38,681 nucleotides of DNA from Oscillospiraceae bacterium (GTDB lineage Bacteria; Bacillota; Clostridia; Oscillospirales; Ruminococcaceae): contig WRBI01000025.1 of the NCBI GenBank assembly GCA_009784625.1, positions 1-38,681 of the forward strand, written 5' to 3'. This document shows, one piece after another, positions 23,698-32,078 of this stretch. The position numbers and the translations under genes are program-made. Under the pieces are notes generated by a model. The model saw only the letters and a program-made list of their open reading frames with translations, ran no database searches and was not told where the DNA came from. Each line of letters begins with the position of its first letter. Position 1 is the first letter of the stretch.

Positions 23698-26301
23698 TCA
23701 AGATTTCGCATCCAGCCAGGTATCGCCCTTGCTTACGTCGGCTTTGAGCGGGACGCACAGCTCCATCGCTCCCTCCATCTCCTCTTTTAGCAAGCGCGCG
23801 GCTCTGTCGGCTTCGGCGATCGGGCACTCAACGATCAACTCATCGTGTACTTGCAGGATCAACCGGGCAGCCAGCCCCTCCTCCCGCAGGCGGCGAAAAA
23901 CTTTGACCATCGCGATTTTTATGATGTCGGCAGAAGTGCCTTGAATCGGCGTGTTCATAGCCACCCGCTTGCCAAACTCGCGGGTGGGGCGGTTTTTCGA
24001 GGCCAGTTCAGGCAGATAGCGGCGGCGGCCAAGCAGGGTCTGAACATAGCCGAGTGAGCTGCCTGATTCAACTGTGTGGTCCATATACTGGCGCACCCCC
24101 GCAAAGTTTTCGAGGTAACCTTTGATGTATTTGTCGGCCTCGCTCACGCTCACCCCAATGTCCTGGGCAAGGGAAAACGCGCCGATTCCGTAGACAATTC
24201 CAAAGTTGACTGCTTTAGCCCGGCTGCGCATGGTGGAGGTGACAAAGGCGGGCGGCATGTCAAACACCTGTGAAGCGGTGCGGGTGTGGATGTCTTCATC
24301 CTGCAAAAACGCGTCGATCATGTTTGCGTCCTCGGCGATGTGGGCGAGCACGCGCAGCTCAATCTGGGAATAGTCGGCGTCCAGCAGAATGTTCCCTTCC
24401 CCCGCCCGGAAGAACCGGCGCAGCTCACTGCCCAGTTTGGTGCGGATGGGGATGTTCTGCATATTCGGCTCAGTGGAGGATATTCGCCCGGTGCGGGTGA
24501 GCGTTTGTTGAAAGCTGGTGTGCACCCGCCCGTCATCCGCCACCACCTTGAGCAGGCCGTCCACATAGGTCGATTTGAGTTTGGCCGCCTTGCGGTACTC
24601 CAAAATATCTGCGATGATCGGGTGCTTGCCCAGCAGTGAATCGAGCACGTCGGCGTCGGTTGAGTAGCCGGTCTTGGTCTTTTTCCCCACCGGCAGTTCA
24701 AGCTTTTCAAACAAGATAACCCCCAGCTGTTTGGGGGAATTTAAGTTAAACGACTGGCCTGCGTGGGCGTACACGCTCTCCTGGTATCGGGCAATTTGCT
24801 CGTCCAGCCGCTCGCCGAATGCAGCCAAACCGTGACTGTCCAGCGCGATCCCGGCGATTTCCATCTCGGCCAGAACGCGGGCCAGCGGCAGCTCGACTTC
24901 ATGCAACAGTCTGTATTGTCCCTGCAATGCTATCAGTTCAGCCAATTTGTCGGCCAGTGCGGGAAAGAGGGCACACTCCTCAAGCAGCTCGCCGAACGCG
25001 CCGAAAAAACCGGCGATCTCAAGCCCCGGGGTCTGGTATTCGCCGGCCAGCCGCTTGATTGAGTAATCGTTCCCGGTGGGGTTAAGGATATATCCGGCGA
25101 TTTCGACATCCAAGCGGATGTTTTCGATCTCCAGCCCGCGCGGAACCGCCCAGTGGTAAAGTTCTTTCAGCCGGTTGGTGCGCTTGGGTGCTTTGCCGGC
25201 CAGCAGCTTGACCGCGACATCACCGGCCTGTGTATCCCAAAAACAAAGCCCGGTTTTACCGACCACGCAGATAGCCGCGACTTCGCCGTCACTGCCAAAG
25301 TCAAAGAGGATATCCATCGGCTTTTCCGCATCGAACAGGTCGTCATCATGCGGCGGGTTGAACAATATCTCCAGCGGCGGGGCGGGCTTGGCTTCTTCCG
25401 GCGCCTCTTGCGCGGGCGCGGGCGCCTTTACCGGCTTAACCCCAAAGCGCTCGGCCAGGCTGAACAGCTCAAGCGCGCGGACAAGCTCCCAGGCTTTTGG
25501 CCCGTCGATCTCACCGCGCTTTAAAGCATCCAATGTGACGCCGATGGGCGCGCAGCAGTCGATGGTGACCAGCTCCCGGCTCAGGTAGGCCATATCCTTG
25601 CCTGTCCGCAGCTTTTCCCGCAGGCTGTCGCGGATATCCAAGGTTTCAAGGTTCGTGTAAATGTTATCCAGGCTGCCCCACGCCTGCATCAGCGCAAGTG
25701 CGGTCTTTTCACCCACGCCCGGCACGCCGGGGATGTTGTCTGAGCTGTCTCCCATCAGCGCTTTCAGGTCGATCAGCTGTTTGGGGGTCAGGCCGTATTT
25801 TTCGAAAATGGCGGCGATATCAATCAACTCAGCGTGCGGCCGCCCGCCTTTTGTAGAGGCCAGCCGAACCGTGGTTTTGTCGTCTACCAGCTGAAAACTG
25901 TCGCGGTCACCGGTGGCGATCACGCAGCTCCCGCCCTTTTTGGCCGCCTCACAGGCCAGTGCGCCCAGCAAATCGTCCGCCTCAAAGCCCTCTTGCTCAA
26001 TCAGAACAAACCCGAGCGCGCGCAGCAAATTCTTGAGCGGCTTTAGCTGGGCTGCCAGGTCGTCCGGCATACCTTTGCGGGTGGCCTTGTAGCCGTCATA
26101 TTTTTTGTGGCGGAAGGTGGGCGCGCGAAGGTCAAAGCAGATCCCCACCGCATCCGGTTTAAGTTCCTGCAACAGCCCGTGCAAAATATTCAAAAAGCCG
26201 TAAATACCGTTGGTCGGCTGACCATCCCGGGTACTGAGCGAACGGATGCCGTAATACGCGCGGTTGAGTATGCTGTTGCCGTCAATGGCCAAAAGCTTCA
26301 T
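23698..26301 (-). CDS. polA: DNA polymerase I, proofreading probably inactive
   Basis: 867 residues. The 5'-3' exonuclease domain occupies about 1-290 (LLAIDGNSILNRAYYGI, EGFEADDLLGALA, IATGDRDSFQL, GDSSDNIPGVPGVGEKTA). Polymerase motif A DADYSQIELRVLAH starts at 641, motif B RSRAKAVNFGIVYG at 692 and motif C QVHDE at about 817-821. Between them the 3'-5' exonuclease-like domain lacks the DxE motif (LFDFGSDGEVAAIC instead of xDxExD), so proofreading is likely lost, as in several Gram-positive enzymes. It fills gaps in repair and removes primers. It starts 30 bases after the hlyIII stop, in the ogt-hlyIII-polA run. Confidence 0.97.
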   Translation of the reverse strand: MKLLAIDGNSILNRAYYGIRSLSTRDGQPTNGIYGFLNILHGLLQELKPDAVGICFDLRAPTFRHKKYDGYKATRKGMPDDLAAQLKPLKNLLRALGFVLIEQEGFEADDLLGALACEAAKKGGSCVIATGDRDSFQLVDDKTTVRLASTKGGRPHAELIDIAAIFEKYGLTPKQLIDLKALMGDSSDNIPGVPGVGEKTALALMQAWGSLDNIYTNLETLDIRDSLREKLRTGKDMAYLSRELVTIDCCAPIGVTLDALKRGEIDGPKAWELVRALELFSLAERFGVKPVKAPAPAQEAPEEAKPAPPLEILFNPPHDDDLFDAEKPMDILFDFGSDGEVAAICVVGKTGLCFWDTQAGDVAVKLLAGKAPKRTNRLKELYHWAVPRGLEIENIRLDVEIAGYILNPTGNDYSIKRLAGEYQTPGLEIAGFFGAFGELLEECALFPALADKLAELIALQGQYRLLHEVELPLARVLAEMEIAGIALDSHGLAAFGERLDEQIARYQESVYAHAGQSFNLNSPKQLGVILFEKLELPVGKKTKTGYSTDADVLDSLLGKHPIIADILEYRKAAKLKSTYVDGLLKVVADDGRVHTSFQQTLTRTGRISSTEPNMQNIPIRTKLGSELRRFFRAGEGNILLDADYSQIELRVLAHIAEDANMIDAFLQDEDIHTRTASQVFDMPPAFVTSTMRSRAKAVNFGIVYGIGAFSLAQDIGVSVSEADKYIKGYLENFAGVRQYMDHTVESGSSLGYVQTLLGRRRYLPELASKNRPTREFGKRVAMNTPIQGTSADIIKIAMVKVFRRLREEGLAARLILQVHDELIVECPIAEADRAARLLKEEMEGAMELCVPLKADVSKGDTWLDAKS

Positions 26302-26331
26302 GCGTGATTCCCTGCCTTATTATGATAAAGT

Positions 26332-26976
26332 TTACAAGAACAAGAGTATGCCCAAGAAATGGCAGATTGCGCCCAGATTGACAAAAAAGTGCCAGACCAT
26401 GTGGAAGAACCGCTTCTTCCTGGCGTAAAAGAAAACGCCCATCGAGTAGAAGACACCGCCCGCCAGCACCAGTACAAACAGCCCGGTACTCGCGTTGCGG
26501 AAAAACATGGGTGCAACAAACAAGACTGACCAGCCCATAATCAAATAGATGGTCAACGAAACTTTGGGAATCCTGCGTTTGGCGATCGATTTGTAGAGCA
26601 CACCAAAAATCACCATCCCCCACTGTACGCCGGCCAGCACAATTCCCTGCCAGCCACCAATGACCGAAAGCGCGATCGGGGTATAGGTTCCGGCAATGGC
26701 CACATAAATAAACACATGGTCAAGAATTTGCATGACATGTTTGTGCTTGGTTTCGGGGTCCATACTGTGGTAGAGAGCGGAGGAAAGAAACATAAGGAAC
26801 AGCGAACAAACAAAGATGGATGTGCCAACACCGGCCAATGTTCCACGCCGCAGGTATACGTGAATGGCCGTCGGCGCAATTCCGCCCAGCGTGACCAGCG
26901 CCATCGCCCCGTGGCTGATAGCGTTGCCAATCTCTTCCCCAAAAGTATAGGATCGCGACGGCCGGATAGCTGTCAT
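26332..26976 (-). CDS. Hemolysin III (YqfA/PAQR-like) membrane protein
   Basis: 214 residues with seven hydrophobic segments. Family marks: GEEIGNAISHGAMALVTLGG at the N-terminus, a Ser-x3-His motif SALYHSMDPETKHKHVMQIL, DHVFIYVAIAGTYTP, and the C-terminal FHMVWHFFVNLGAICHFLGI with two His. These Ser and His residues form a metal site in the PAQR family. Called hemolysin III for historical reasons; the role in most bacteria is membrane homeostasis. It overlaps ogt by 4 bases. Confidence 0.92.
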   Translation of the reverse strand: MTAIRPSRSYTFGEEIGNAISHGAMALVTLGGIAPTAIHVYLRRGTLAGVGTSIFVCSLFLMFLSSALYHSMDPETKHKHVMQILDHVFIYVAIAGTYTPIALSVIGGWQGIVLAGVQWGMVIFGVLYKSIAKRRIPKVSLTIYLIMGWSVLFVAPMFFRNASTGLFVLVLAGGVFYSMGVFFYARKKRFFHMVWHFFVNLGAICHFLGILLFL

Positions 26977-27449
26977 ATCTGCAACCTCGCGCCCTCAATG
27001 GCCAACAGCTTCTTTTTGAGATCCAGGCCGTAAGCAAAGCCGGTCAGCGCGCCGTTCGCGCCTATCACCCGATGACAGGGGATGATGACAAAGATCGGGT
27101 TTTTTCCGTTTGCGCTGCCCACCGCGCGGGAGGCCGCCGGGTTGCCGACCGCGACCGCCAGCTCTTTATAGCTGATCGTCTGCCCGTATGGGATATCAAG
27201 CAGCGCCGCCCAAACTTTCTTTTGGAAGTCGGTGCCCTGCGGGTCAAGGGGCAGGTCGGCAAACGCGTCCTGCCCGCCGGCAAGGTACGCGCGCAGGCAG
27301 TCCGCCGCCTTTTTTAACAAAGGCGTCTCGCCTCGGGTGGCGCCGGTCAGGTCAAGCGTATCTTCCATGCAAAGGTCGGTAATTGCGCTGCCATTTTCGC
27401 CGATCAGAATCTTTCCGATCCCGGTTGGATATATTTCATAATACAGCAT
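26973..27449 (-). CDS. ogt: Methylated-DNA-[protein]-cysteine S-methyltransferase
   Basis: 158 residues. The active-site motif is PCHRVIG with acceptor Cys125, preceded by the helix-turn-helix region (VWAALLDIPYGQTISYKELA, GNPAASRAVGSANGKNP). The N-terminal domain is short. The enzyme transfers an alkyl group from O6-alkylguanine to its own cysteine in a suicide reaction. First gene of the ogt-hlyIII-polA run, a DNA repair context that fits polA. Between ogt and the hydrolase upstream there are 19 bases, so that gene may also be part of the transcript. Confidence 0.94.
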   Translation of the reverse strand: MLYYEIYPTGIGKILIGENGSAITDLCMEDTLDLTGATRGETPLLKKAADCLRAYLAGGQDAFADLPLDPQGTDFQKKVWAALLDIPYGQTISYKELAVAVGNPAASRAVGSANGKNPIFVIIPCHRVIGANGALTGFAYGLDLKKKLLAIEGARLQI

Positions 27450-27468
27450 CTGTCACCCTCCTTTGTTG

Positions 27469-28017
27469 TCAAGCCAGCCGCCAGCCGGTTCCGGGCACAT
27501 TGATCAGACAGCTTTCCATGACCAGCAGGGCCGCTTTGTGGTTTTCGGGGCTGGTGCCCGCGCAGTAGCGGGCGTTAACCGTGATTCTGTTGGCCGGGTA
27601 TTTGGCCTTCAGCGCAAGCACGTTTGAGATTACACAGATATCTGTGCAAACGCCGCAAACCTCGATGGCCACGCTCGGGTCAATCTCGCCGATTGTCTTT
27701 TCAATATCCAGCGAGCCGAAAGTCGCCTTTTCGACCACAGCTTCACCGGGCGCCGGCTTTAGCTCATCCACAATCTCCCAGCCCTCTTCCCCTTTGACAC
27801 AGTGGCGCGGAAGCCGCTTGCTCTCTTCGCTTTGTTTTTGGTCGTATTCCTCCTGGGAGTGTGTGTCGGCGGTGTAGATGACCCGGCCGCCACTCGCGCG
27901 GTAATCTTTGATCAGCCCGGCGATCTGCCCGACCGCCCGCTGCGCCCCGGCCGAGCCCAGCACCCCGGTCACAAAATCTTTTTGCATATCCACAACAACC
28001 AGAATTTTTTCCATCAT
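27469..28017 (-). CDS. Isochorismatase-family hydrolase, nicotinamidase-like
   Basis: 182 residues. Catalytic Asp10 (VVVDMQKDF), Lys97 (VVEKATFGS) and Cys128 (CGVCTDICVI). Metal-site candidates Asp51 and His53 (YTADTHS) and His72 (PRHCV) are present, which favours nicotinamidase or a close relative over isochorismatase. The reaction would be nicotinamide to nicotinate in NAD salvage, stated as likely. GGGGGATCGC precedes tandem ATG codons. Probably co-transcribed with ogt. Confidence 0.88.
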   Translation of the reverse strand: MMEKILVVVDMQKDFVTGVLGSAGAQRAVGQIAGLIKDYRASGGRVIYTADTHSQEEYDQKQSEESKRLPRHCVKGEEGWEIVDELKPAPGEAVVEKATFGSLDIEKTIGEIDPSVAIEVCGVCTDICVISNVLALKAKYPANRITVNARYCAGTSPENHKAALLVMESCLINVPGTGWRLA

Positions 28018-28211
28018 GCGATCCCCCTGTCGTTTGCTTGGTTTATCTTACTATCATATCCCGACCGGGCGGGAATGTCAATTGTCGGCGGCTTGTTCAT
28101 ACAATCCAGCCCCCCACTTCATAGTTTGATAAAACTTTCTTTATATTGCCTTTGACTTTTCGTAAAACGCCCGTCACAATTGTGCGGTATAGTTGGATAC
28201 AAATAACAGTA

Positions 28212-28330
28212 AGAACCTGTGGTCAATAACGAGAAATGCACACGAGCCGAAGCGATTTTTTCGCTGGGCAAGGAAATTTCCCGCAGGAATACTTTGTGTA
28301 TTCCAAGGGAAGTTGACGAAGCATATCGGA
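28212..28330 (+). repeat. Dispersed repeat of about 120 bp, copy 2
   Basis: Full-length match in inverse orientation to 20624-20743. It lies in the 400-base region between the hydrolase (ends at 28017) and htrA (starts 28419), where no gene is seen. It contains the hairpin GGAATACT...GTATTCC. Its 3' end approaches the htrA ribosome site, so it could also act as part of that leader. Confidence 0.7.
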
Positions 28331-28418
28331 AATATCGCCGGATCGGGGGCGTTTTGAGTATTGTCCACAGGGTCTGGGACACAAGCGCGCCCGCGCTCTT
28401 AAAATAGGAGGCAACAGG

Positions 28419-29762
28419 ATGTATTACAACGATGAGAAGACCGGGGTCGGCCACAATCAGAACGGCTGGCATTCCCCGGATCCAAGACAGCCGGAAAGCG
28501 GCGCCGGACAACCGGCCGAGACAAGTTTTCGTTACAGCCCTGACCTTTCTTACCACAATCGAACCGGACCACCGGTGGCGTACGGCGAGTCGCGCGCTTT
28601 ACCTCAACGGCCGGTCAAAAAGCGGGGGATTGGCGCCGGACTGGTCGCGATCATGCTTGTGCTCTCGCTGGCCGGGGGCGCGCTGGGCGGCGGGGTGGCC
28701 ACACTTTACCTGCACAGCCGAAATATACCGGTCGAAGCGGCCGGCGCGTATATCCCTGCCGTTGCCGCTTACACTCCGCCGGCCGCCGAGCCGAATCCGG
28801 TTTTGCGCACTTACGAGCAGGATGTTATCTACGCGGCTGAAAAAGCTTCGGCCAGCGTGGTCGAAATCACGGTCAACACCCAAGTCCGCGGCTTTTTCGG
28901 TATGCGTGAATCCGAGGGCGCGGGCAGCGGTGTGATTCTTTCACAGGACGGATATATCGTCACCAATTACCATGTGATTGAGTCAGGCGGCGAGATTGTT
29001 GTGCGCACCGAAGACGGCGCCGAGTTTGAGGCCGAGATCATCGGCGTTGACCCGCAGACCGACCTGGCTGTCATCAAGATTGAGGCAAGCAGTCTGCCGC
29101 CGGTCGAAATCGCCGATTCGGACGCCGTGCGTGTAGGCCAGCTGGCGGTGGCCATCGGCAATCCGCTTGGCACGCTGGGCGGCACGGTCACCCACGGGAT
29201 TGTCAGCGCAATGGATCGCGAAATCACAATAGATGGCCAACAGATGCGCTTGATGCAAACTTCGGCGGCGGTCAACCCGGGGAACTCAGGCGGCGGACTG
29301 TTCGACGCAAACGGCCATATGATCGGGGTGGTCAACGCCAAAGGCGGCGGAGTCAACATTGAGGGGCTTGGGTTTGCGATCCCGTCCAACATTGTGCGTC
29401 AAGTTACCCGTGACCTGATTGCGGTCGGCTACGTGACCGGGCGGCCCGAGCTGGGCGTCAGCCTGGTGCAGGCCGACACCCCGCAAGCCGCAGCTTATCA
29501 CAGGTTTTTCGGCACAGGCGTCTTTGTCCACTCGGTCATCCGCGAAAATGGGCTGATGGCGGGCGACCGGATCGTGGCCATCCGCGGGGAAGAAGTCACA
29601 CAGACCACCCAAGTCTCAGAAGCTGTGCAGGCCAGCCAAGTGGGCGATGTCATCCCGATGACTGTTGAACGGGACGGCGAAATCATTGAGGTAGACGCGC
29701 TGGTCGGCGAACACATCCCCGAATCGGTCAGGGAGAGCATCCCACAACCCGACGATATGTAA
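28419..29762 (+). CDS. htrA: HtrA-like membrane-anchored serine protease with PDZ domain
   Basis: 447 residues. Pro/Gly-rich cytoplasmic N-terminus, one membrane helix at about 71-97 (GLVAIMLVLSLAGGALGGGV), then a trypsin-like domain with His185 (VTNYHVIES), Asp215 (DPQTDLAVIKI) and Ser290 (NPGNSGGGLFD). A PDZ domain follows at about 345-430 (GVFVHSVIRENGLMAGDRIV). It degrades or chaperones misfolded proteins outside the membrane. AGGAGG lies 7 bases upstream of ATG. Upstream holds the dispersed repeat, downstream a strong terminator. Confidence 0.95.
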   Translation: MYYNDEKTGVGHNQNGWHSPDPRQPESGAGQPAETSFRYSPDLSYHNRTGPPVAYGESRALPQRPVKKRGIGAGLVAIMLVLSLAGGALGGGVATLYLHSRNIPVEAAGAYIPAVAAYTPPAAEPNPVLRTYEQDVIYAAEKASASVVEITVNTQVRGFFGMRESEGAGSGVILSQDGYIVTNYHVIESGGEIVVRTEDGAEFEAEIIGVDPQTDLAVIKIEASSLPPVEIADSDAVRVGQLAVAIGNPLGTLGGTVTHGIVSAMDREITIDGQQMRLMQTSAAVNPGNSGGGLFDANGHMIGVVNAKGGGVNIEGLGFAIPSNIVRQVTRDLIAVGYVTGRPELGVSLVQADTPQAAAYHRFFGTGVFVHSVIRENGLMAGDRIVAIRGEEVTQTTQVSEAVQASQVGDVIPMTVERDGEIIEVDALVGEHIPESVRESIPQPDDM

Positions 29763-29783
29763 CAGGCTGCATGAGTATAAAGA

Positions 29784-29810
29784 CCCCGCTTGCTTTGAGC
29801 GGGGTTTTTT
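29784..29810 (+). terminator. Intrinsic terminator of htrA
   Basis: CCCCGCT and AGCGGGG with a 7-base loop, then TTTTTT. Confidence 0.9.
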
Positions 29811-29843
29811 GTTCGTTTGTGGCTTGCCGCAGGTATTTCCAAT

Positions 29844-30128
29844 ATGGTATAATGTTCACTGAAAGGCGTGAACATTATACGGATTTTAATGGCCGCGCCT
29901 ACGGCGATGGCCAATTATACCATGGCTGTACTCATGGTATAATGTTCACCGAAAGGCGTGAACATTATACGGATTTTAATGGCCGCGCCTACGGCGATGG
30001 CCAATTATACCATGGCTGTGCTTATGGTATAATGTTCACCGAAAGGCGTGAACATTATACGGATTTTAATGGCCGCGCCTACGGCGATGGCCAATTATAC
30101 CATGGCTCGCTCATGGTATAATGTTCAC
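29844..30128 (+). repeat. Three tandem 90-bp hairpin repeats plus a partial fourth
   Basis: Units start at 29844, 29934, 30024 and 30113 (the last is only about 16 bases). Each has a 13-bp inverted repeat GTATAATGTTCAC / GTGAACATTATAC with an 8-base loop, then GGATTTTAAT, a second hairpin TGGCC...GGCCA with GCGCC/GGCG inside, and ATTATACCATGG that can pair with the next ATGGTATAAT. Copies differ at only a few positions. The 90-bp period keeps one reading frame open, giving a repeated 30-residue peptide (MFTERREHYTDFNGRAYGDG), but no good start or ribosome site supports a protein. The last TATAAT lies about 40 bases before the fabV ATG and may be its -10. Confidence 0.9.
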
Positions 30129-30161
30129 TGACAATTGACTTTTAGCTGGAGGTTTTAAATA

Positions 30162-31337
30162 ATGGTAATCAAACCAAAAGTGAGAGGATTTATCTGCACC
30201 ACCGCGCATCCGGTCGGGTGCGCTGAAAACGTTCGGCTGATGGCTGAGTATGCCCAGAGCCACCCCGGCGATAAAGGCGGGCCAAAGCGGGTGCTGGTCA
30301 TCGGCTCGTCGGCCGGATACGGGCTTGCCACACGGGTTTCGGCCGCGTTTGGCTACGGCGCGGACACGGTCGGCGTATTTTTGGAAAAACCGGGCGCGGG
30401 CGGCAAGACCGCCACCGCCGGCTGGTACAACAACGCCGCGTTCGAAAAGCTGGCGCGCAAAAACGGATTGGTCGCCGAAAGTGTTTGCGGAGATGCTTAC
30501 GCAACCGCGGTCAAAGAGGAGACTCTCAAGCTGGTGGCCGAAAAGCTGGGGCAGGTGGATCTGGTCGTCTACTCGCTGGCATCCCCCCGCCGGACACACC
30601 CGGTTACCGGGGTATCCTATCAGTCGGCGCTAAAGCCGATCGGCGCTACATTCGAAGGGCAGACGGTAAATACATCCACCGGTGAGCTGAGCAGGGCGGT
30701 CATCGAGCCGGCTACCGAAGAAGAGGCCGCGAACACGGTAACCGTGATGGGCGGCGAAGACTGGCGGCTCTGGATGGACGCGCTTTTGCAGGCAAACCTG
30801 CTGGCTGACGGCGTTGTCACACTGGCTTACTCATACATAGGGCCGGCCATGACCCACGCCATCTACCGGGACGGCTGTATCGGCAAAGCCAAAGAAGATT
30901 TAGAGAATACAGCCAAAGAGGTCAATCGGATGCTGGAAAACAAAAACGGCCGGGCGTTTGTTTCGGTCAACAAAGCGCTGGTTACACAGGCATCCAGCGC
31001 AATTCCGGTCGTTCCGCTTTACATTTCCATCCTCTTTAAAGTGATGAAAGAGCAGTCTACCCACGAAGGCTGTATTGAGCAGATGGTGCGGATGATGGCC
31101 CGTATTTACGACAGCCCCGAGATCATCACCGATGGGTCCGGGCGGCTGCGCTTGGATGACTGGGAGATGGAGCCGAACATTCAGCGGGAAGTTAACCGGA
31201 TATGGAACGAGATCACGCAGGAAAATCTGGAGTCGCTGGCTGATCTGGCCGGTTATCGCCATGAGTTTTACCGGCTGTTCGGTTTCGAGACACCGGGGGT
31301 AGACTATGCCGCTGACCTGCCTGAAGACCTGATCTAG
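30162..31337 (+). CDS. fabV: Trans-2-enoyl-CoA/ACP reductase (NADH), FabV type
   Basis: 391 residues. NADH-binding region GSSAGYGLATRVSAAFGYGA with FLEKPGAGGKTATAGWYNN, the family strand DLVVYSLASPRRTHP, and the FabV active-site pair Y235-x8-K244 (YRDGCIGKAK). The enzyme reduces trans-2-enoyl thioesters, the last step of fatty acid elongation or of butyryl-CoA formation. GGAGG lies 9 bases upstream of ATG. The 90-bp hairpin repeats immediately upstream may control its expression. Stop TAG. Confidence 0.95.
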   Translation: MVIKPKVRGFICTTAHPVGCAENVRLMAEYAQSHPGDKGGPKRVLVIGSSAGYGLATRVSAAFGYGADTVGVFLEKPGAGGKTATAGWYNNAAFEKLARKNGLVAESVCGDAYATAVKEETLKLVAEKLGQVDLVVYSLASPRRTHPVTGVSYQSALKPIGATFEGQTVNTSTGELSRAVIEPATEEEAANTVTVMGGEDWRLWMDALLQANLLADGVVTLAYSYIGPAMTHAIYRDGCIGKAKEDLENTAKEVNRMLENKNGRAFVSVNKALVTQASSAIPVVPLYISILFKVMKEQSTHEGCIEQMVRMMARIYDSPEIITDGSGRLRLDDWEMEPNIQREVNRIWNEITQENLESLADLAGYRHEFYRLFGFETPGVDYAADLPEDLI

Positions 31338-31499
31338 CCGGTACATCTTATTATCAGGAGATGCATCTATTTGAACCTTGATCCAAACCGAATCGTGTGA
31401 TTATTGAGTGCCGTTTTTCTGGTTATAGCCAAAAAGGCGGCATATCGGTAGAGCGCTGGCTAACCGGGTTTCTTTTTAACGAAACATTTCTGCGGGTAC
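31338..31499. other. Gene-free stretch downstream of fabV
   Basis: I see no convincing gene. A frame at 31397-31654 lacks a ribosome site and family-like content, and it runs across the promoter at 31500-31528. Confidence 0.5.
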
Positions 31500-31528
31500 T
31501 TGACAAAGCACCCGGCTCGTACTATAAT
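31500..31528 (+). promoter_or_regulatory. Perfect-consensus promoter, probably once that of tRNA-Ala
   Basis: TTGACA and TATAAT with 17 bases between. The only gene it could serve is the tRNA-Ala at 31891, about 360 bases away; that interval is filled with scrambled repeats. Confidence 0.8.
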
Positions 31529-31556
31529 GTGTCTTGTTGGTTGTGCCGGGATATGA

Positions 31557-31858
31557 GTTGGTCGGTTTGCGTTCCAAGAAAATTAGAGAGAACTTACAAT
31601 CGAATGTTGGTAGAATTGTTGAGATTCGACAACGCGGAGGCGCAACTCACTTGAGAGCGCATAGAAGTCGAAAACATAGCCCCAAAATTCAGTAGACGGA
31701 CGAGTGGCATTCTAAAATTTTAAACTTTGGGTGTGTAGCAATAGTACCTGGCGCGCGAATGGCACTCTGGAAAATCGAATAGGCATAGTATGGGGGCGTA
31801 GCTCACCTGGGAGAGCAAGTTGGTCGGTTACACACCCATGAAAAATTGGAACGCAAAT
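31557..31858. repeat. Mosaic of short direct and inverted repeats before tRNA-Ala
   Basis: GTTGGTCGGTT occurs at 31557-31567 and again at 31819-31829. TTTGCGTTCCAA (31566-31577) is inverted as TTGGAACGCAAA (31846-31857). Pieces like the tRNA-Ala anticodon arm occur at 31705-31712 (TGGCATTC) and 31757-31767 (GAATGGCACTC). No gene is seen. This looks like repeated insertion and excision or template-switching next to a tRNA. Confidence 0.55.
31792..31816 (+). repeat. Partial copy of tRNA-Ala (5' end)
   Basis: 25 bases identical to positions 31891-31915, that is the acceptor and D arm (starts GGGGGCGTAGCTCACC). After it the sequences diverge. The 99-base offset makes a direct repeat flanking 74 bases. 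Confidence 0.9.
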
Positions 31859-31890
31859 AGCAAGTCAAAATTGTATGACTGGAAAAATTT

Positions 31891-31966
<76 letters not shown>

Positions 31967-31986
31967 AACCGTTAAGAACGGTAGTA

Positions 31987-32016
31987 AAATGGACGGGAAA
32001 CCGTCCGTTTTGTTTT
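31987..32016 (+). terminator. Terminator after tRNA-Ala
   Basis: GGACGG-GAAA-CCGTCC hairpin followed by GTTTTGTTTTTG. Confidence 0.8.
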
Positions 32017-32078
32017 TGTTGCTGGGATGTGGTAGAATGGATATGGAAAGTGCTAACTACACAAAGGATGAATCTTTG

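Noticed and set aside
28119-28556. Minus-strand frame across the dispersed repeat
   Set aside because: It spans a repeat and the htrA start, without a ribosome site or recognisable content.
29771-30121. Open frame of 116 codons encoding 30-residue repeats
   Set aside because: The frame is a by-product of a 90-bp period; it starts in the htrA terminator and has no ribosome site.
29844-30128. CRISPR array
   Set aside because: Units are fully repeated without variable spacers, and no cas genes are near.
31397-31654. 85-codon open frame
   Set aside because: No ribosome site, unlikely composition, and it overlaps a perfect promoter.
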